From: Ecdyonurus torrentis
Taxonomy: Eukaryota > Arthropoda > Insecta > Ephemeroptera > Heptageniidae
Length of the DNA stretch: 64,000 nt
Assembly (NCBI GenBank): GCA_949318235.1
Contig: CASGGR010000034.1
Location: 186,001 to 250,000, forward strand
Direction: 5' to 3'
Positions within the stretch are counted from its first letter, which is position 1. Each line of letters opens with the position of its first letter. The translations under genes and the position numbers were made by a program. The notes under the pieces were generated by a model. It made no database searches, was not told where the DNA came from, and worked only from the letters and a program-made list of their open reading frames with translations. Shown in pieces: positions 49,849 to 62,155 of the stretch.

Positions 49849-50336
49849 TGTTACGTTAAGCGTATTAGTTAAACTTTAATGAGTGGTTCGCGAGCCTGGG
49901 GAAAGATAAAATAAAGAGACAGTTCTTGTTTGACTCTAAACAAGTATTTTTATTGTCATGTCAATCTCTCTTTATATACATCGGATCATATTACCTGTAG
50001 TTTGACCTTAGACTTGAGCGCAGCTCCTCAATAGGCTAGAGTTGTGTCACGTGTCAGCTTCCAGGGTGGTGGACGGTGTAACCGTCCATTGATGTCGCAG
50101 AGCGAGTGTCTTGTCAGACAATCGTTGGTCCTGTGAGCCAAGGGAGTTCCTCAGGGTTTGCTCGGCGATGGAAGTTCTGTCTTCCCAATTCTGAGCCCCA
50201 GTACTTATACCAGACAAGCTGATGACTCCACCCGGCTCATATCTTCCGTGCTCATTAAACAGCACGAAGTCACATCCAGGATACAACAATAATCTAGCTG
50301 TGCTAAACCAATCTTCATAACATTGACTTCTTTACA
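49849..50336 (-). mobile_element. LTR of a truncated LTR retrotransposon (about 488 bp)
   Basis: On the minus strand the segment starts TGTAAAGAAG (at 50336; 50338 is also possible) and ends ACGTAACA (at 49849), giving the TG...CA ends of an LTR. A TATA box, TATATAAA, lies at 49971-49978 and an AATAAA signal at 49949-49954, in the order expected for a U3-R boundary. The primer-binding-site-like motif follows the end directly. The G+C content is higher than in the surroundings, which suggests a foreign insertion. An 80-codon frame (50047-50289, minus) lies inside the LTR and matches nothing I know. Only one LTR is seen. Ty3/gypsy-type is my best guess, based on the linked protease-like remnant. 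Confidence 0.55.
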
Positions 50337-50379
50337 CATAAATTAACTCGCTTATCACCCCGGCTTACGTGACTACGTG

Positions 50380-50418
50380 ACGATTTTTGATGATATCTCA
50401 GAAACTAATAATGCTACA
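50380..50418. repeat. 39-bp Sat342 remnant between the insertion and cassette III
   Basis: From 'acgatttttgatg' to 'aatgctaca'. It is all that is left of Sat342 on this side, and it stops at the same base as the left borders of the other cassettes. It shows that the left cassette border is fixed even where the rest of the monomer has been displaced. Confidence 0.85.
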
Positions 50419-53400
50419 TACACTACTTAAGTCATGTTGATAGTCATTGATGACGTCACATATCTACTGCTTCAATACTAAACTCAAGATGGAAGTCAGT
50501 AATGGCGTCACTTATCTACTACATACATAACTAAAGTTAAGTTTATAGTCAGTAATGACGTCACTTATCTACTTCAAACACTACTAAAGTCAAGTTGATA
50601 AACTGTTATGACGTCACTTCTCTACTTCATACACAACTAAAGTCAAGTTGAAAAACAATTATGACGTAGCTTATCGACGTCATTAAATACTAAAGTCAAG
50701 TTGATAGTCAGTGATGACGTCACATATATGCTTCATACACTACTAAAGACAAGTTGATAGTCAGTGATGACGTCACTTATCTACTTTATACACAAGTAAA
50801 GTCTAGATGATAGTCAGTGATGAAGTCACATTTCTACTTAATAAACAACTAAAGACAAGATAATAGTCAGTGATGACATCACTTATCTACTCCATACACT
50901 ACTAAAGTAAAGTTGATAGTCAGTGTTGACGTCACTTATCTATATCATTCACCACAAAAGTCAAGATGATATTTAGTATAAACGTCACTTATCTACTTCA
51001 TACACAACTACAGTCAATAGTCAGTGATGACGTCACTTCTCTACTTCATTTACTACTAAAGTCAAGTTGATAGTCAGAGATGACGTCACATATTTACTAC
51101 GTAAACAACTTAAGTCAAGTTGATAGTCAGTGATGACTTCACTTATCTACTTCATACACTACAAAAGTCAAGATGAAATTTAGTAATAACGTCACTTATC
51201 TACTTCATACACAACTAAAGTCAAGTTGATAATCAGTGATGACGTCACTTATCTACTTTATACACTCCTAAAGTCAAGTTGATAGTCAAAGATGACATCA
51301 CATATCTACTACGTAACTCATCTACTTCATACACAACTAAAATCAAGTTGATAATCAGTGATGACGTCACTTATCTACTTTATACACTCCTAAAATCAAG
51401 TTGATAGTCAGTGATGACGTCACTTATCTACTTCATACACAACTAAAGTCAAGTTGATAATCAGTGATGACGTCACTTATCTACTTGATACACTCCTAAA
51501 GTCAAGTTGATAGTCAATGATGACGTCACTTATCTACTTCATACACTACTAAAGTCAAGATGATAGTCAGTGATGACGTCACATATCTACTTCATACACT
51601 ACTAAAGACAAGTTGATAGTCAGTGATGACATTACTTATCTACTTCATACAGAACTAAACTCAAATTGATAGTCAGTGATGACGTCACTTTTTTACTTCA
51701 TACACTACTAAAGTCAAGTTAATAGTCAGAGATGACGTCACATATCTACTTCATACACTACTAAAGTCAAGATGATAGTCAGTGATGACGTCACATATCT
51801 ACTTCATACACTACTAAAGACAAGTTGATAGTCAGTGATGACGTCAGTTATCTACTTCATACAGAACTAAACTCAAATTGATAGTCAGTGATGACGTCAC
51901 ATTTCTACATCATACACTACTAAAGACAAGTTGATAGTCAGTGATGAAGTCACTTATCTACTTCATACAGAACTAAACTCAAATTGATAGTCAGTGATGA
52001 CGTCACGTTTCTACTTCATACACTACTAAAGTCAAGTTAATAGTCAGAGATGACGTCACATATCTACTTCATACACTACTAAAGTCAAGATGATAGTCAG
52101 TGATAACGTCATAAATGACGACTACATGATGACTTCATACACTACTAAAGTCAAGTTTAAAAACAATTATGACATAAATTATCGACTTTATATAATACTA
52201 AAGTCAAGTTGATAGTCAGTGATGACGTCACATATCTGCTTCATACGCTACTAATTACTAGTTGATAGTTAGTGATAACGTCACATATCTACTTTATACA
52301 CAACTAAATTCAAGATAATAGTTAGTGATGACGTAACATATCTACTTCATACACAACTAAAGTCAAGTTAATAGTCAGTGATGACGTCACATATCTACTT
52401 CATACATTACTAAAGTTAAATTAATAGTCAGTGATGACGTCACATATCTACTTCATACACAACTAAAGTCAAGTTGATAGTCAATGATAAAGTCGCTTAT
52501 CTACTTCATACACAAAAACAGTCAAGATGAAATTTAGTAATAACATTACTTATCTACTTCATACACAACTAAAATCAAGTTGATAATCAGTGATGACGTC
52601 ACTTATCTACTTGATACACTCCTAAAGTCAAGTTGATAGTCAGTGATGACGTCGCTTATCTACTTCATACACTACTAAAGTCAAGATGATAGTCAGTGAT
52701 GACGTCACATATCTACTTCATACACTACTAAAGACAAGTTGATAGTCAGTGATGACATCACTTATCTACTTCATACAGAACTAAACTCAAATTGATAGTC
52801 AGTGATGACGTCACTTTTTTACTTCATACACTACTAAAGTCAAGTTAATAGTCAGAGATGACGTCACATATCTACTTCATACACTACTAAAGTCAAGATG
52901 ATAGTCAGTGATGACGTCACATATCTACTTCATACACTACTAAAGACAAGTTGATAGTCAGTGATGACGTCAGTTATCTACTTCATACAGAACTAAACTC
53001 AAATTGATAGTCAGTGATGACGTCACATTTCTACATCATACACTACTAAAGACAAGTTGATAGTCAGTGATGAAGTCACTTATTTACTTCATACAGAACT
53101 AAACTCAAATTGATAGTCAGTGATGACGTCACTTTTTTACTTCATACACTACTAAAGTCAAGTTAATAGTCAGAGATGACGTCACATATCTACTTCATAC
53201 ACTACTAAAGTCAAGATGATAGTCAGTGATAACGTCATAAATGACGACTACATGATTACTTCATACACTACTAAAGTCAAGTTTAAAAACAATTATGACA
53301 TAACTTATCGACTTTATATAATACTAAAGTCAAGTTGATAGTCAGTGATGACGTCACATATCTGCTTCATACGCTACTAATTACTAGTTGATAGTTAGTG

Positions 53401-53728
53401 ATAACGTCACATATCTACTTTATACACAACTAAATTCAAGATAATAGTTAGTGATGACGTAACATATCTACTTCATACACAACTAAAGTCAAGTTAATAG
53501 TCAGTGATGACGTCACTTATCTACTTCATACATTACTAAAGTTAAATTGATAGTCAGTGATGACGTCACATATCTACTTCATACACAACTAAAGTCAAGT
53601 TGATAGTCAATGATAAAGTCGCTTATCTACTTCATACAACACCAAAATCAAGTTGGTAGTCAGTGGTGGTGTCACTTATCTACTTCATAAACTACTAAAA
53701 TTAAAATAGTAGTAATTGATTGCGGCAC
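50419..53728. repeat. Sat53 cassette III (about 62 units, the largest)
   Basis: Begins with 'tacactacttaagtcatg' and first follows the unit order of the other cassettes, with 'ctgcttcaatactaaactc', 'gatggaagtcag' and 'gttgaaaaacaattatgacg'. It then contains a long inner expansion, described as the 1,126-bp repeat. Its right end, 'gtaattgattgcggcacg', is a diverged version of the common right end. TGACGTCA is present in most units. No open frames of note. Confidence 0.95.
51420..53640. repeat. Higher-order repeat of Sat53, two copies of about 1,126 bp
   Basis: Markers recur with an offset of exactly 1,126: 'ctacttgatacactcc' near 51481 and 52607, 'gacgtcagttatctac' near 51842 and 52968, and 'aaatgacgactacatg' near 52114 and 53240. 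The last marker is a 13-base surplus inside one unit, which is why the offset is 21 x 53 plus 13. The copies are nearly identical. Approximate borders are given; the match is lost at the right near 'gataaagtcgcttatc'. Confidence 0.8.
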
Positions 53729-54328
53729 GTTTTTTGATGATATCTCAGAAACTAATAATGCTACAGACATGCGGTTTGAAATGAAATGCATCTCTTTGAA
53801 TTTTCTTATGAAAAGTTTATTACACTTTAGTCGCAAAAAATAAAACTTTCTTACTTTTTTAGAATTTAGTATTTTCTTACCGAAGTCTATTGCATTGTAG
53901 CCCATATAAAGAAAAAAAGTTTGTAACTCGAGTTCCAATTGAGATAGAAAGTTGCGGTTTTAAAATATACAGATGCAAAACATTCTTTAGTCAGTGTAGA
54001 ACTCAAATGTAGCACATTGATACGTGTTATGAAAAGTTTATTACACTTTAGTCGAAAAAAATAAAACTTTCTCAGTTTTTGAGAATTTTCGTATTTTCTT
54101 ACCGAAGTCTATAGCATTGTAGCCCATATGAAGAAGAAAAAAGTTTGTAACTCGAGTTCTAATTTAGATGAAAAGTTGCGGTTTTGAAATAAAGTGATGC
54201 AAAACGCTCTATAGTACTAAATTCACCTCTAGAAACAAAATTGAGAAACATAATTTTTAAAACCAAATTGTGTTTTTCAGATTCTGAAAACGATTTTTGA
54301 TGATATCTCAGAAACTAATAATGCTACA
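53729..54328. repeat. Sat342 array 4 (two short, diverged monomers)
   Basis: Only 600 bp of Sat342 between cassettes III and IV. It includes a shortened monomer (53830-54050) and a diverged one with 'gtcgaaaaaaataaaac', 'aatttagatgaaaag' and 'atttttaaaaccaaattg'. The latter is almost identical to the monomer before cassette V. Confidence 0.93.
53830..54050. repeat. Truncated, highly diverged Sat342 monomer (221 bp)
   Basis: The unit is normal up to 'gatgcaaaacattctttag' and then joins directly to 'tcagtgtagaactcaaatgtagcac', skipping about 120 bp. Its 3' part ('cacattgatacgtgttatgaaaag') is the most diverged Sat342 sequence in the window. The breakpoint differs from the 216-bp monomers. Confidence 0.75.
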
Positions 54329-55749
54329 TACACTACTAAGGTCATGTTAATAGTCAGTGATGACGTCACATATCTACTACGTAAACAACTAAAGTCAAGT
54401 TGATAGTCATTGATGACGTCACTTATCTACTGCTTCAATACTAAACTCAAGATGGAAGTCAGTGATGGCGTCCCTTATCTACTACATACATAACTAAAGT
54501 TAAGTTTATAGTCAATAATGACGTCACTTATCTATTTCATACACTACTAAAGTCAAGTTGATACACTGTTATGACGTCACTTCTCTACTTCATACACAAC
54601 TAAAGTCAAGTTGAAAAACAATTATGACGTAGCTTATCGACGTCATTAAATACTAAAGTCAAGTTGATAGTCAGTGATGACGTCACATATATGCTTCATA
54701 CACTACTAAAGACAAGTTGATAGTCAGTGATGACGTCACTTACCTACTTTATACACAACTAAAGTCAAGATAATAGTCACTGATGACGTCACTTATCTAC
54801 TCAATACACTACTAAAGTCAAGTTGATAATCAGTGATGACGTCACATATATGCTTCATACACTACTAAGGACAAGTTATTAGTCAGTGATGACGTCACTT
54901 ATCTACTCTATACACTACTAAAGTCAAGTTAATTGGCAGTGATGACGTCACTTATCTACTTCATACACTACAAAAGTCAAGATGAAATTTAGTTATAACG
55001 TCACATATCTACTTCATACACAACTAAAGTCAAGTTGATAATTAGTGATGACGTTACTTATCTTCTTCATACACTCCTAGAGTCAAGTTGATAGTCAAAG
55101 ATGACGTCACATATCTACTACGTCACTCATCTACTTCATACACAACTAAAGTCAAGTTGATAATCAGTGATGACGTCAGTTATCTACTTTATACACTCCT
55201 AAAGTCAAGTTGATAGTTTGTGATGACGTCACTTATCTACTTCATCAATAATAAAATAAAGTTGGAAATCAGTGATGGCGTCACTTATCTACTACTTACA
55301 TAACTTAAGTCAAGTTGATAGTCAGTGATGACGTCACTTATCTACTTCATACACTACTAAAGTAAAGTTAATAGTCAGAGATGACGTCACATATCTACTT
55401 CATACACTACTAAAGTCAAGTTGATAGTCAGTGATGACTTCACTTATCTTTTCCATACACTACTAAAGTCAAGTTGATAGTCAGTGATGACGTCACATAT
55501 CTGCTTCATACGCTACTAAATACTAATTGATAGTTAGTGATAACGTCACTTATCTACTTTATACACAACTAAAGTCAAGATGATAGTTAGTGATGACGTC
55601 ACATATCTACTTCATACACAACCAAAGTCAAGATGATAGTCAGTGATAAAGTCACTACAACATTAAAATCAATTTGGTAGTAAGTAATGGCATCACTTAT
55701 CTACTTTATAAACTACTAAAATCAAAATATTAGTCATTGATAGCGTCAC
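54329..55749. repeat. Sat53 cassette IV (about 27 units)
   Basis: Common left end ('ctaaggtcatgttaatag') and right end ('cattgatagcgtcac'). It is nearly identical to cassette V with an offset of 6,247 on the left. It lacks a run of three units present in V, since 'agtcagtgatgacgtcacatatctgc' follows directly on the 'cttatcttttccatacac' unit. Both IV and V share 'ggcgtccctt', 'agtcactgatgacg' and 'gataaagtcactacaac'. Confidence 0.95.
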
Positions 55750-58700
55750 GATTTTTGATGATATCTCAGAAACTAATAATGCTACAGACTTACGATTTGA
55801 ACTGAAATGCATCTCCTTGAATTGTCTTATGAAAAGTTTATTACACTTTAGTCGCAAAAAATAAAACTTTCTCAGTTTTTGAGAATTTTCGTATTTTCTT
55901 ACCGGAGTCTATAGCATTGTAGCCCATATGAAGAAGAAAAAAGTTTCTAACTCGAGTTCTAATTGAGATGGAAAGTTGCGGTTTTGAAATAATGTGATGC
56001 AAAACGCTCTATAATACTAAATTCACCTCTAGAAACAAAATTGAGAAAAATAATTTTTCCAAAAAAATTGTACTTTTCAGATTCTGAAAACAATTTTTGA
56101 TGATATCTCAGAAACTAATAATGCTACAGACTTACGGTTTGTACTGAAATGTATCACTTTGAAATGTCTTATAAAAAGTTTGTTACACTTTAGTCGCAAA
56201 AAATAAAACTTTCTCAGTTTTTGAGAATTTTCGTATTTTCTTACCGAAGTCTATAGCATTGTAGCCCATATGAAGAAAAAAAAAGTTTGTAACTTGAGTT
56301 CCAATTGAGATAAAAAGTTGCGGTTTTGAAATAAAGTGATGCAAAACATTCTATAGTACTAAAAAACCTCTAGAATCAAAATTGAGAAAAAATTTTTTTT
56401 CCAAAAAACTTGTGTTTTTCAGATTCTGAAAACGATTTTTGATGATATCTCAGAAACTAATAATGCTACAGACTTACGGTTTGTACTGAAATGTATCACT
56501 TTGAACTGTCTTATGAAAAGTTTATTACACTTTAGTCGCAAAAAATAAAACTTTCTCAGTTTTTGAGAATTTTCGAATTTTCTTACCGAAGTCTATAGCA
56601 TTGTAGCCCATATGAAGAAAAAAAAAAGTTTGTAACTCGAGTTCTAATTGAGATGGAAAGTTGTGGTTTTAAAATAAAGTGATGCAAAACGCTCTATAGT
56701 TTTAAATTCACCTCTAGAAACAAAATTGAGAAAAATAATTTTTCCAAAAAAATTGTGTTTTTCAGATTCTGAAAACGATTTTTGATGATATCTCAGAAAC
56801 TAATAATGCTACAGACTTACAGTTTGTACTGAAATGTATCACTTTGAAATGTCTTATGAAAAGTTTATTACACTTTAGTCGCAAAAAATAAAACTTTCTC
56901 AGTTTTTGAGAATTTTCGTATTTTCTTACCGAAGTCTATAGCATTGTAGCCCATATGAAGAAAAAAAAAGTTTGTAACTCGAGTTCTAATTGAGATGGAA
57001 AGTTGTGGTTTTGAAATAAAGTGATGCAAAACGCTCTTTAGTTTTAAATTCACCTCTAGAAACAAAACTGAGAAAAATAATTTTTCCAAAAAAATTGTGT
57101 TTTTCAGATTCGGAAAACGATTTTTGATGATATCTCAGAAACTAATAATGCTACAGACTTACGGTTTAAACTAAAATGTATCACTTTGAAATGTCTTATG
57201 AAAAGTTTATTACACTTTAGTTGCAACAAATAAAACTTTCTCAGTTTTTGAGAATTTTCGTATTTTCTTACCGGAGTCTATAGCATTGTAGCCCATATGA
57301 AGAAGAAAAAAGTTTCTAACTCGAGTTCTAATTGAGATGGAAAGTTGCGGTTTTGAAATAATGTGATGCAAAACGCTCTATAATACTAAATTCACCTCTA
57401 GAAACAAAATTGAGAAAAATAATTTTTCCAAAAAAATTGTACTTTTCAGATTCTGAAAACAATTTTTGATGATATCTCAGAAACTAATAATGCTACAGAC
57501 TTACGGTTTGTACTGAAATGTATCACTTTGAAATGTCTTATAAAAAGTTTGTTACACTTTAGTCGCAAAAAATAAAACTTTCTCAGTTTTTGAGAATTTT
57601 CGTATTTTCTTACCGAAGTCTATAGCATTGTAGCCCATATGAAAAAAAAAAAAGTTTGTAACTCGAGTTCTTATTGTGATGGAAACTTGTGGTTTTGAAA
57701 TAAAGTGATGCAAAACGCTCTATAGTTTTAAATTCACCTCTAGAAACAAAACTGAGAAAAATAATTTTCCCCAAAAAATGGTGTTTTTCAGATTCTGAAT
57801 ACGATTTTTGATGATATCTCAGAAACTAATAATGCTACAGACTTACGGTTTTAACTGAAATGTATCACTTTGAAATGTCTTATGAAAAGTTTATTACACT
57901 TTAGTCGCAACAAATAAAACTTTCTCAGTTTTTGAGAATTTTCGTATTTTCTTACCGGAGTCTATAGCATTGTAGCCCATATGAAGAAGAAAAAAGTTTC
58001 TAACTCGAGTTCTAATTGAGATGGAAAGTTGCGGTTTTGAAATAAAGTGATGCAAAACGCTCTATAATACTAAATTCACCTCTAGAAACAAAACTGAAAA
58101 AAATAATTTTTCCAAAAAAATTGTGTTTTTCAGATTCTGAAAACGATTTTTGATGATATCTCAGAACATAATAATGCTACAGACTTACGGTTTGAACTGA
58201 AATGTATCACTTTGAAATGTCTTATGAAAAGTTTATTACACTTTAGTCGCAACAAATAAAACTTTCTCAGTTTTTGAGAATTTTCGTATTTTCTTACCGG
58301 AGTCTATAGCATTGTAGCCCATATGAAGAAGAAAAAAGTTTCTAACTCGAGTTCTAATTGAGATGGAAAGTTGCGGTTTTGAAATAAAGTGATGCAAAAC
58401 GCTCTATAATACTAAATTCACCTCTAGAAACAAATTTGAGAAAAATAATTTTTCCAAAAAAATTGTGTTTTTCAGATTATGAAAACGATTTTTGATGATA
58501 TCTCCGAAACTAATAATGCTACAAACTTACGGTTTGAACTGAAATGTATCACTTTGAAATGTCTAATGAAAAGTTTATTACACTTTAGTCGCAAAAAATA
58601 AAACTTTCTCAGTTTTTGAGAATTTTCGTAATTTCTTACCGAAGTCTATAGCATTGTAGCCCATATGAAGAAAAAAAAAGTTTGTAACTCAAGTTCTAAT

Positions 58701-60575
58701 TGAGATGGAAAGTTGCGGTTTTGAAATAAAGTGATGCAAAACGCTCTATAGTTTAAAAATTACCTCTAAAAACAAAACTGAGAAAAATAATTTGTCTAAA
58801 AAAATTGTGTTTTTCAGATTCTGAAAACGATTTTTGATGATATCTCAGAAACTAATAATGCTACAGACTTACGGTTTAAACTGAAATGTATCACTTTGAA
58901 ATGTCTTATTAAAAGTTTATTACACTTAAGTCGCAACAAACCAAACTTTCTCAGTTTTTGAGAATTTTCGTATTTTCTTACCGGAGTCTATAGCATTGTA
59001 GCCCATATGAAGAAGAAAAAAGTTTCTAACTCGAGTTCTAATTGAGATGGAAAGTTGCGGTTTTGAAATAAAGTGATGCAAAACGCTCTATAGTTTTAAA
59101 ATTACCTCTAAAAACAAAACTGAGAAAAATAATTTGTCCAAAAAAATTGTGTTTTTCAGATTCTGAAAACAATTTTTGATGATAACTCAGAAACTAATAT
59201 TGCTACAGACTTACGGTTTAAACTGAAATGTATCACTTTGAAATGTCTAATGAAAAGTTTATTACACTTAAGTCGCAAAAAAATAAAACTTTCTCAGTTT
59301 TTGAGAACTTTCGTATTTTCTTACCGAAGTCTATAGCATTGTATCAAATATGAAGAAGAAAAAAGTTTGTAACTCGACTTCTAATAAAGATGGAAAGTTG
59401 CGGTTTTGAAATAAAGTGATGCAAAACGCTCTATAGTACTAAATTCACCTCTAGAAACAAAATTGAGAAAAATAGTTTTTCCAAAAAAATTGTACTTTTC
59501 AGATTCTAAAAACAATTTTTGTTGATATCTTAAAAACTAATATTGCTACAGACTTTCGGTTTGAACTGAAATGTATCACTTTGAAATGTCTTATGAAAAG
59601 TTTATTAAAATTTAGTCGCAAAAAATAAAACTTTCTCAGTTTTTGAGAATTTTCGTATTTTCTTACCGAAGTCTATAGCATTGTAGCCCATATGAAAAAA
59701 AAAAAGTTTGTAACTCGAGTTCTAATTGAGATGGAAAGTTGTGGTTTTGAAATAAAGTGATGCAAAACGCTCTATAGTTTTAAATTCACCTCTAGAAACA
59801 AAACTGAGAAAAATAATTTTTCCAAAAAAATTGTGTTTTTCAGATTCTGAAAACGATTTTTGATGATATCTCAGAAACTAATAATGCTACAGACTTACGG
59901 TTTAAACTGAAATGTATCACTTTGAAATGTCTTATGAAAAGTTTATTACACTTTAGTCGCAACAAATAAAACTTTCTCAGTTTTTGAGAATTTTCGTATT
60001 TTCTTACCGGAGTCTATAGCATTGTAGCCCATATGAAGAAGAAGAAAGTTTCTAACTCGAGTTCTAATTGAGATGGAAAGTTGCGGTTTTGAAATAAAGT
60101 GATGCAAAACGCTCTATAATACTAAATTCACCTCTAGAAACAAAATTGAGAAAAATAATTTTTCCAAAAAAATTGTGTTTTTCAGATTCTGAAAACGATT
60201 TTTGATGATATCTCAGAAACTAATAATGCTACAGACTTACAGTTTGTACTGAAATGTATCACTTTGAAATGTCTTATGAAAAGTTTATTACACTTTAGTC
60301 GAAAAAAATAAAACTTTCTCAGTTTTTGAGAATTTTCGTATTTTCTTACCGAAGTCTATAGCATTGTAGCCCATATGAAGAAGAAAAAAGTTTGTAACTC
60401 GAGTTCTAATTTAGATGAAAAGTTGCGGTTTTGAAATAAAGTGATGCAAAACGCTCTATAGTACTAAATTCACCTCTAGAAACAAAATTGAGAAAAATAA
60501 TTTTTAAAACCAAATTGTGTTTTTCAGATTCTGAAAACGATTTTTGATGATATCTCAGAAACTAATAATGCTACA
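55750..60575. repeat. Sat342 array 5 (about 14 monomers)
   Basis: Sat342 between cassettes IV and V. It contains the subtypes of the 22-38 kb region: 'gtatcaaatatg' near 59341, 'cttaagtcgcaacaaaccaaac' near 58925, 'ctcagaacataataatgc' near 58161. It also has local variants such as 'tttgttacac' (56179 and 57549), 'aataatgtgatgc' and 'ttgtacttttcag'. It ends in the 'gtcgaaaaaaataaaac' monomer that precedes cassettes IV and V. Confidence 0.95.
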
Positions 60576-62155
60576 TACACTACTAAGGTCATGTTAATAG
60601 TCAGTGATGACGTCACATATCTACTACGTAAACAACTAAAGTCAAGTTGATAGTCATTGATGACGTCACTTATCTACTGCTTCAATACTAAACTCAAGAT
60701 GGAAGTCAGTGATGGCGTCCCTTATCTACTACATACATAACTAAAGTTAAGTTTATAGTCAATAATGACGTCACTTATCTATTTCATACACTACTAAAGT
60801 CAAGTTGATACACTGTTATGACGTCACTTCTCTACTTCATACACAACTAAAGTCAAGTTGAAAAACAATTATGACGTAGCTTATCGACGTCATTAAATAC
60901 TAAAGTCAAGTTGATAGTCAGTGATGACGTCACATATATGCTTCATACACTACTAAAGACAAGTTGATAGTCAGTGATGACGTCACTTACCTACTTTATA
61001 CACAACTAAAGTCAAGATAATAGTCACTGATGACGTCACTTATCTACTCAATACACTACTAAAGTCAAGTTGATAATCAGTGATGACGTCACATATATGC
61101 TTCATACACTACTAAGGACAAGTTATTAGTCAGTGATGACGTCACTTATCTACTCTATACACTACTAAAGTCAAGTTAATTGGCAGTGATGACGTCACTT
61201 ATCTACTTCATACACTACAAAAGTCAAGATGAAATTTAGTTATAACGTCACATATCTACTTCATACACAACTAAAGTCAAGTTGATAATTAGTGATGACG
61301 TCACTTATCTTCTTCATACACTCCTAGAGTCAAGTTGATAGTCAAAGATGACGTCACATATCTACTACGTCACTCATCTACTTCATACACAACTAAAGTC
61401 AAGTTGATAATCAGTGATGACGTCACTTATCTACTTTATACACTCCTAAAGTCAAGTTGATAGTTTGTGATGACGTCACTTATCTACTTCATCAATAATA
61501 AAATAAAGTTGGAAATCAGTGATGGCGTCACTTATCTACTACTTACATAACTTAAGTCAAGTTGATAGTCAGTGATGACGTCACTTATCTACTTCATACA
61601 CTACTAAAGTAAAGTTAATAGTCAGAGATGACGTCACATATCTACTTCATACACTACTAAAGTCAAGTTGATAGTCAGTGATGACTTCACTTATCTTTTC
61701 CATACACTACTAAAGTCAAGTTGATAGTCAGTGATGGCGTAACTTATCTCCTTCATAAACTACTAAAGTCCAGATGATAGTCAGTGATAACGTCATATAT
61801 GGACTTCATACACTACTAAAGTCAAGTTTAAAAACAATTATGACGTAACTTATCGACTTCATATCATATTAAAGTCAAGTTGATAGTCAATGATGACGTC
61901 ACATATCTGCTTCATACGCTACTAAATACTAATTGATAGTTAGTGATAACGTCACTTATCTACTTTATACACAACTAAAGTCAAGATGATAGTTAGTGAT
62001 GACGTCACATATCTACTTCATACACAACCAAAGTCAAGATGATAGTCAGTGATAAAGTCACTACAACATTAAAATCAATTTGGTAGTAAGTAATGGCATC
62101 ACTTATCTACTTTATAAACTACTAAAATCAAAATATTAGTCATTGATAGCGTCAC
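60576..62155. repeat. Sat53 cassette V (about 30 units)
   Basis: Nearly identical to cassette IV but longer by 159 bases, exactly three 53-bp units ('gatggcgtaacttatctcc', 'taacgtcatatatggac' and 'attatgacgtaacttatcg'). Those three units also occur in cassette I, so IV probably lost them. Borders are the same as in the other cassettes. Confidence 0.95.

Larger units (their letters stand above)
47592..50379. other. Non-satellite insertion of 2.8 kb inside a Sat342 monomer
   Basis: The left side leaves Sat342 at 'aaaactgag' (47591). The right side returns at 'acgatttttgatg' (50380), which in a normal monomer lies only about 45 bases further on. The whole stretch therefore replaces about 45 bp of one monomer. 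It is a patchwork of AT-rich sequence, a palindromic element, a microsatellite and LTR-retroelement remnants. No single TE boundary explains both edges, and no clear target duplication is visible. Confidence 0.8.

Noticed and set aside
50047..50289. 80-codon minus-strand frame
   Set aside because: It lies within the LTR-like segment upstream of its TATA box and matches nothing I know; LTRs normally do not encode protein.
330..57089. Many recurrent minus-strand open frames of 60-108 codons, and a few plus-strand ones
   Set aside because: They lie in Sat342 at the same monomer position each time. 342 is divisible by three, so any stop-free stretch recurs in every copy. They have no domain, codon pattern or flanking gene signals, and they vanish with single-base indels.
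38884..62155. Helitron or TIR-transposon origin of the Sat53 cassettes
   Set aside because: The cassette ends show no terminal inverted repeats, no TC/CTRR ends with a 3' hairpin and no short target duplication; the 39-bp flanking repeat is Sat342 sequence.
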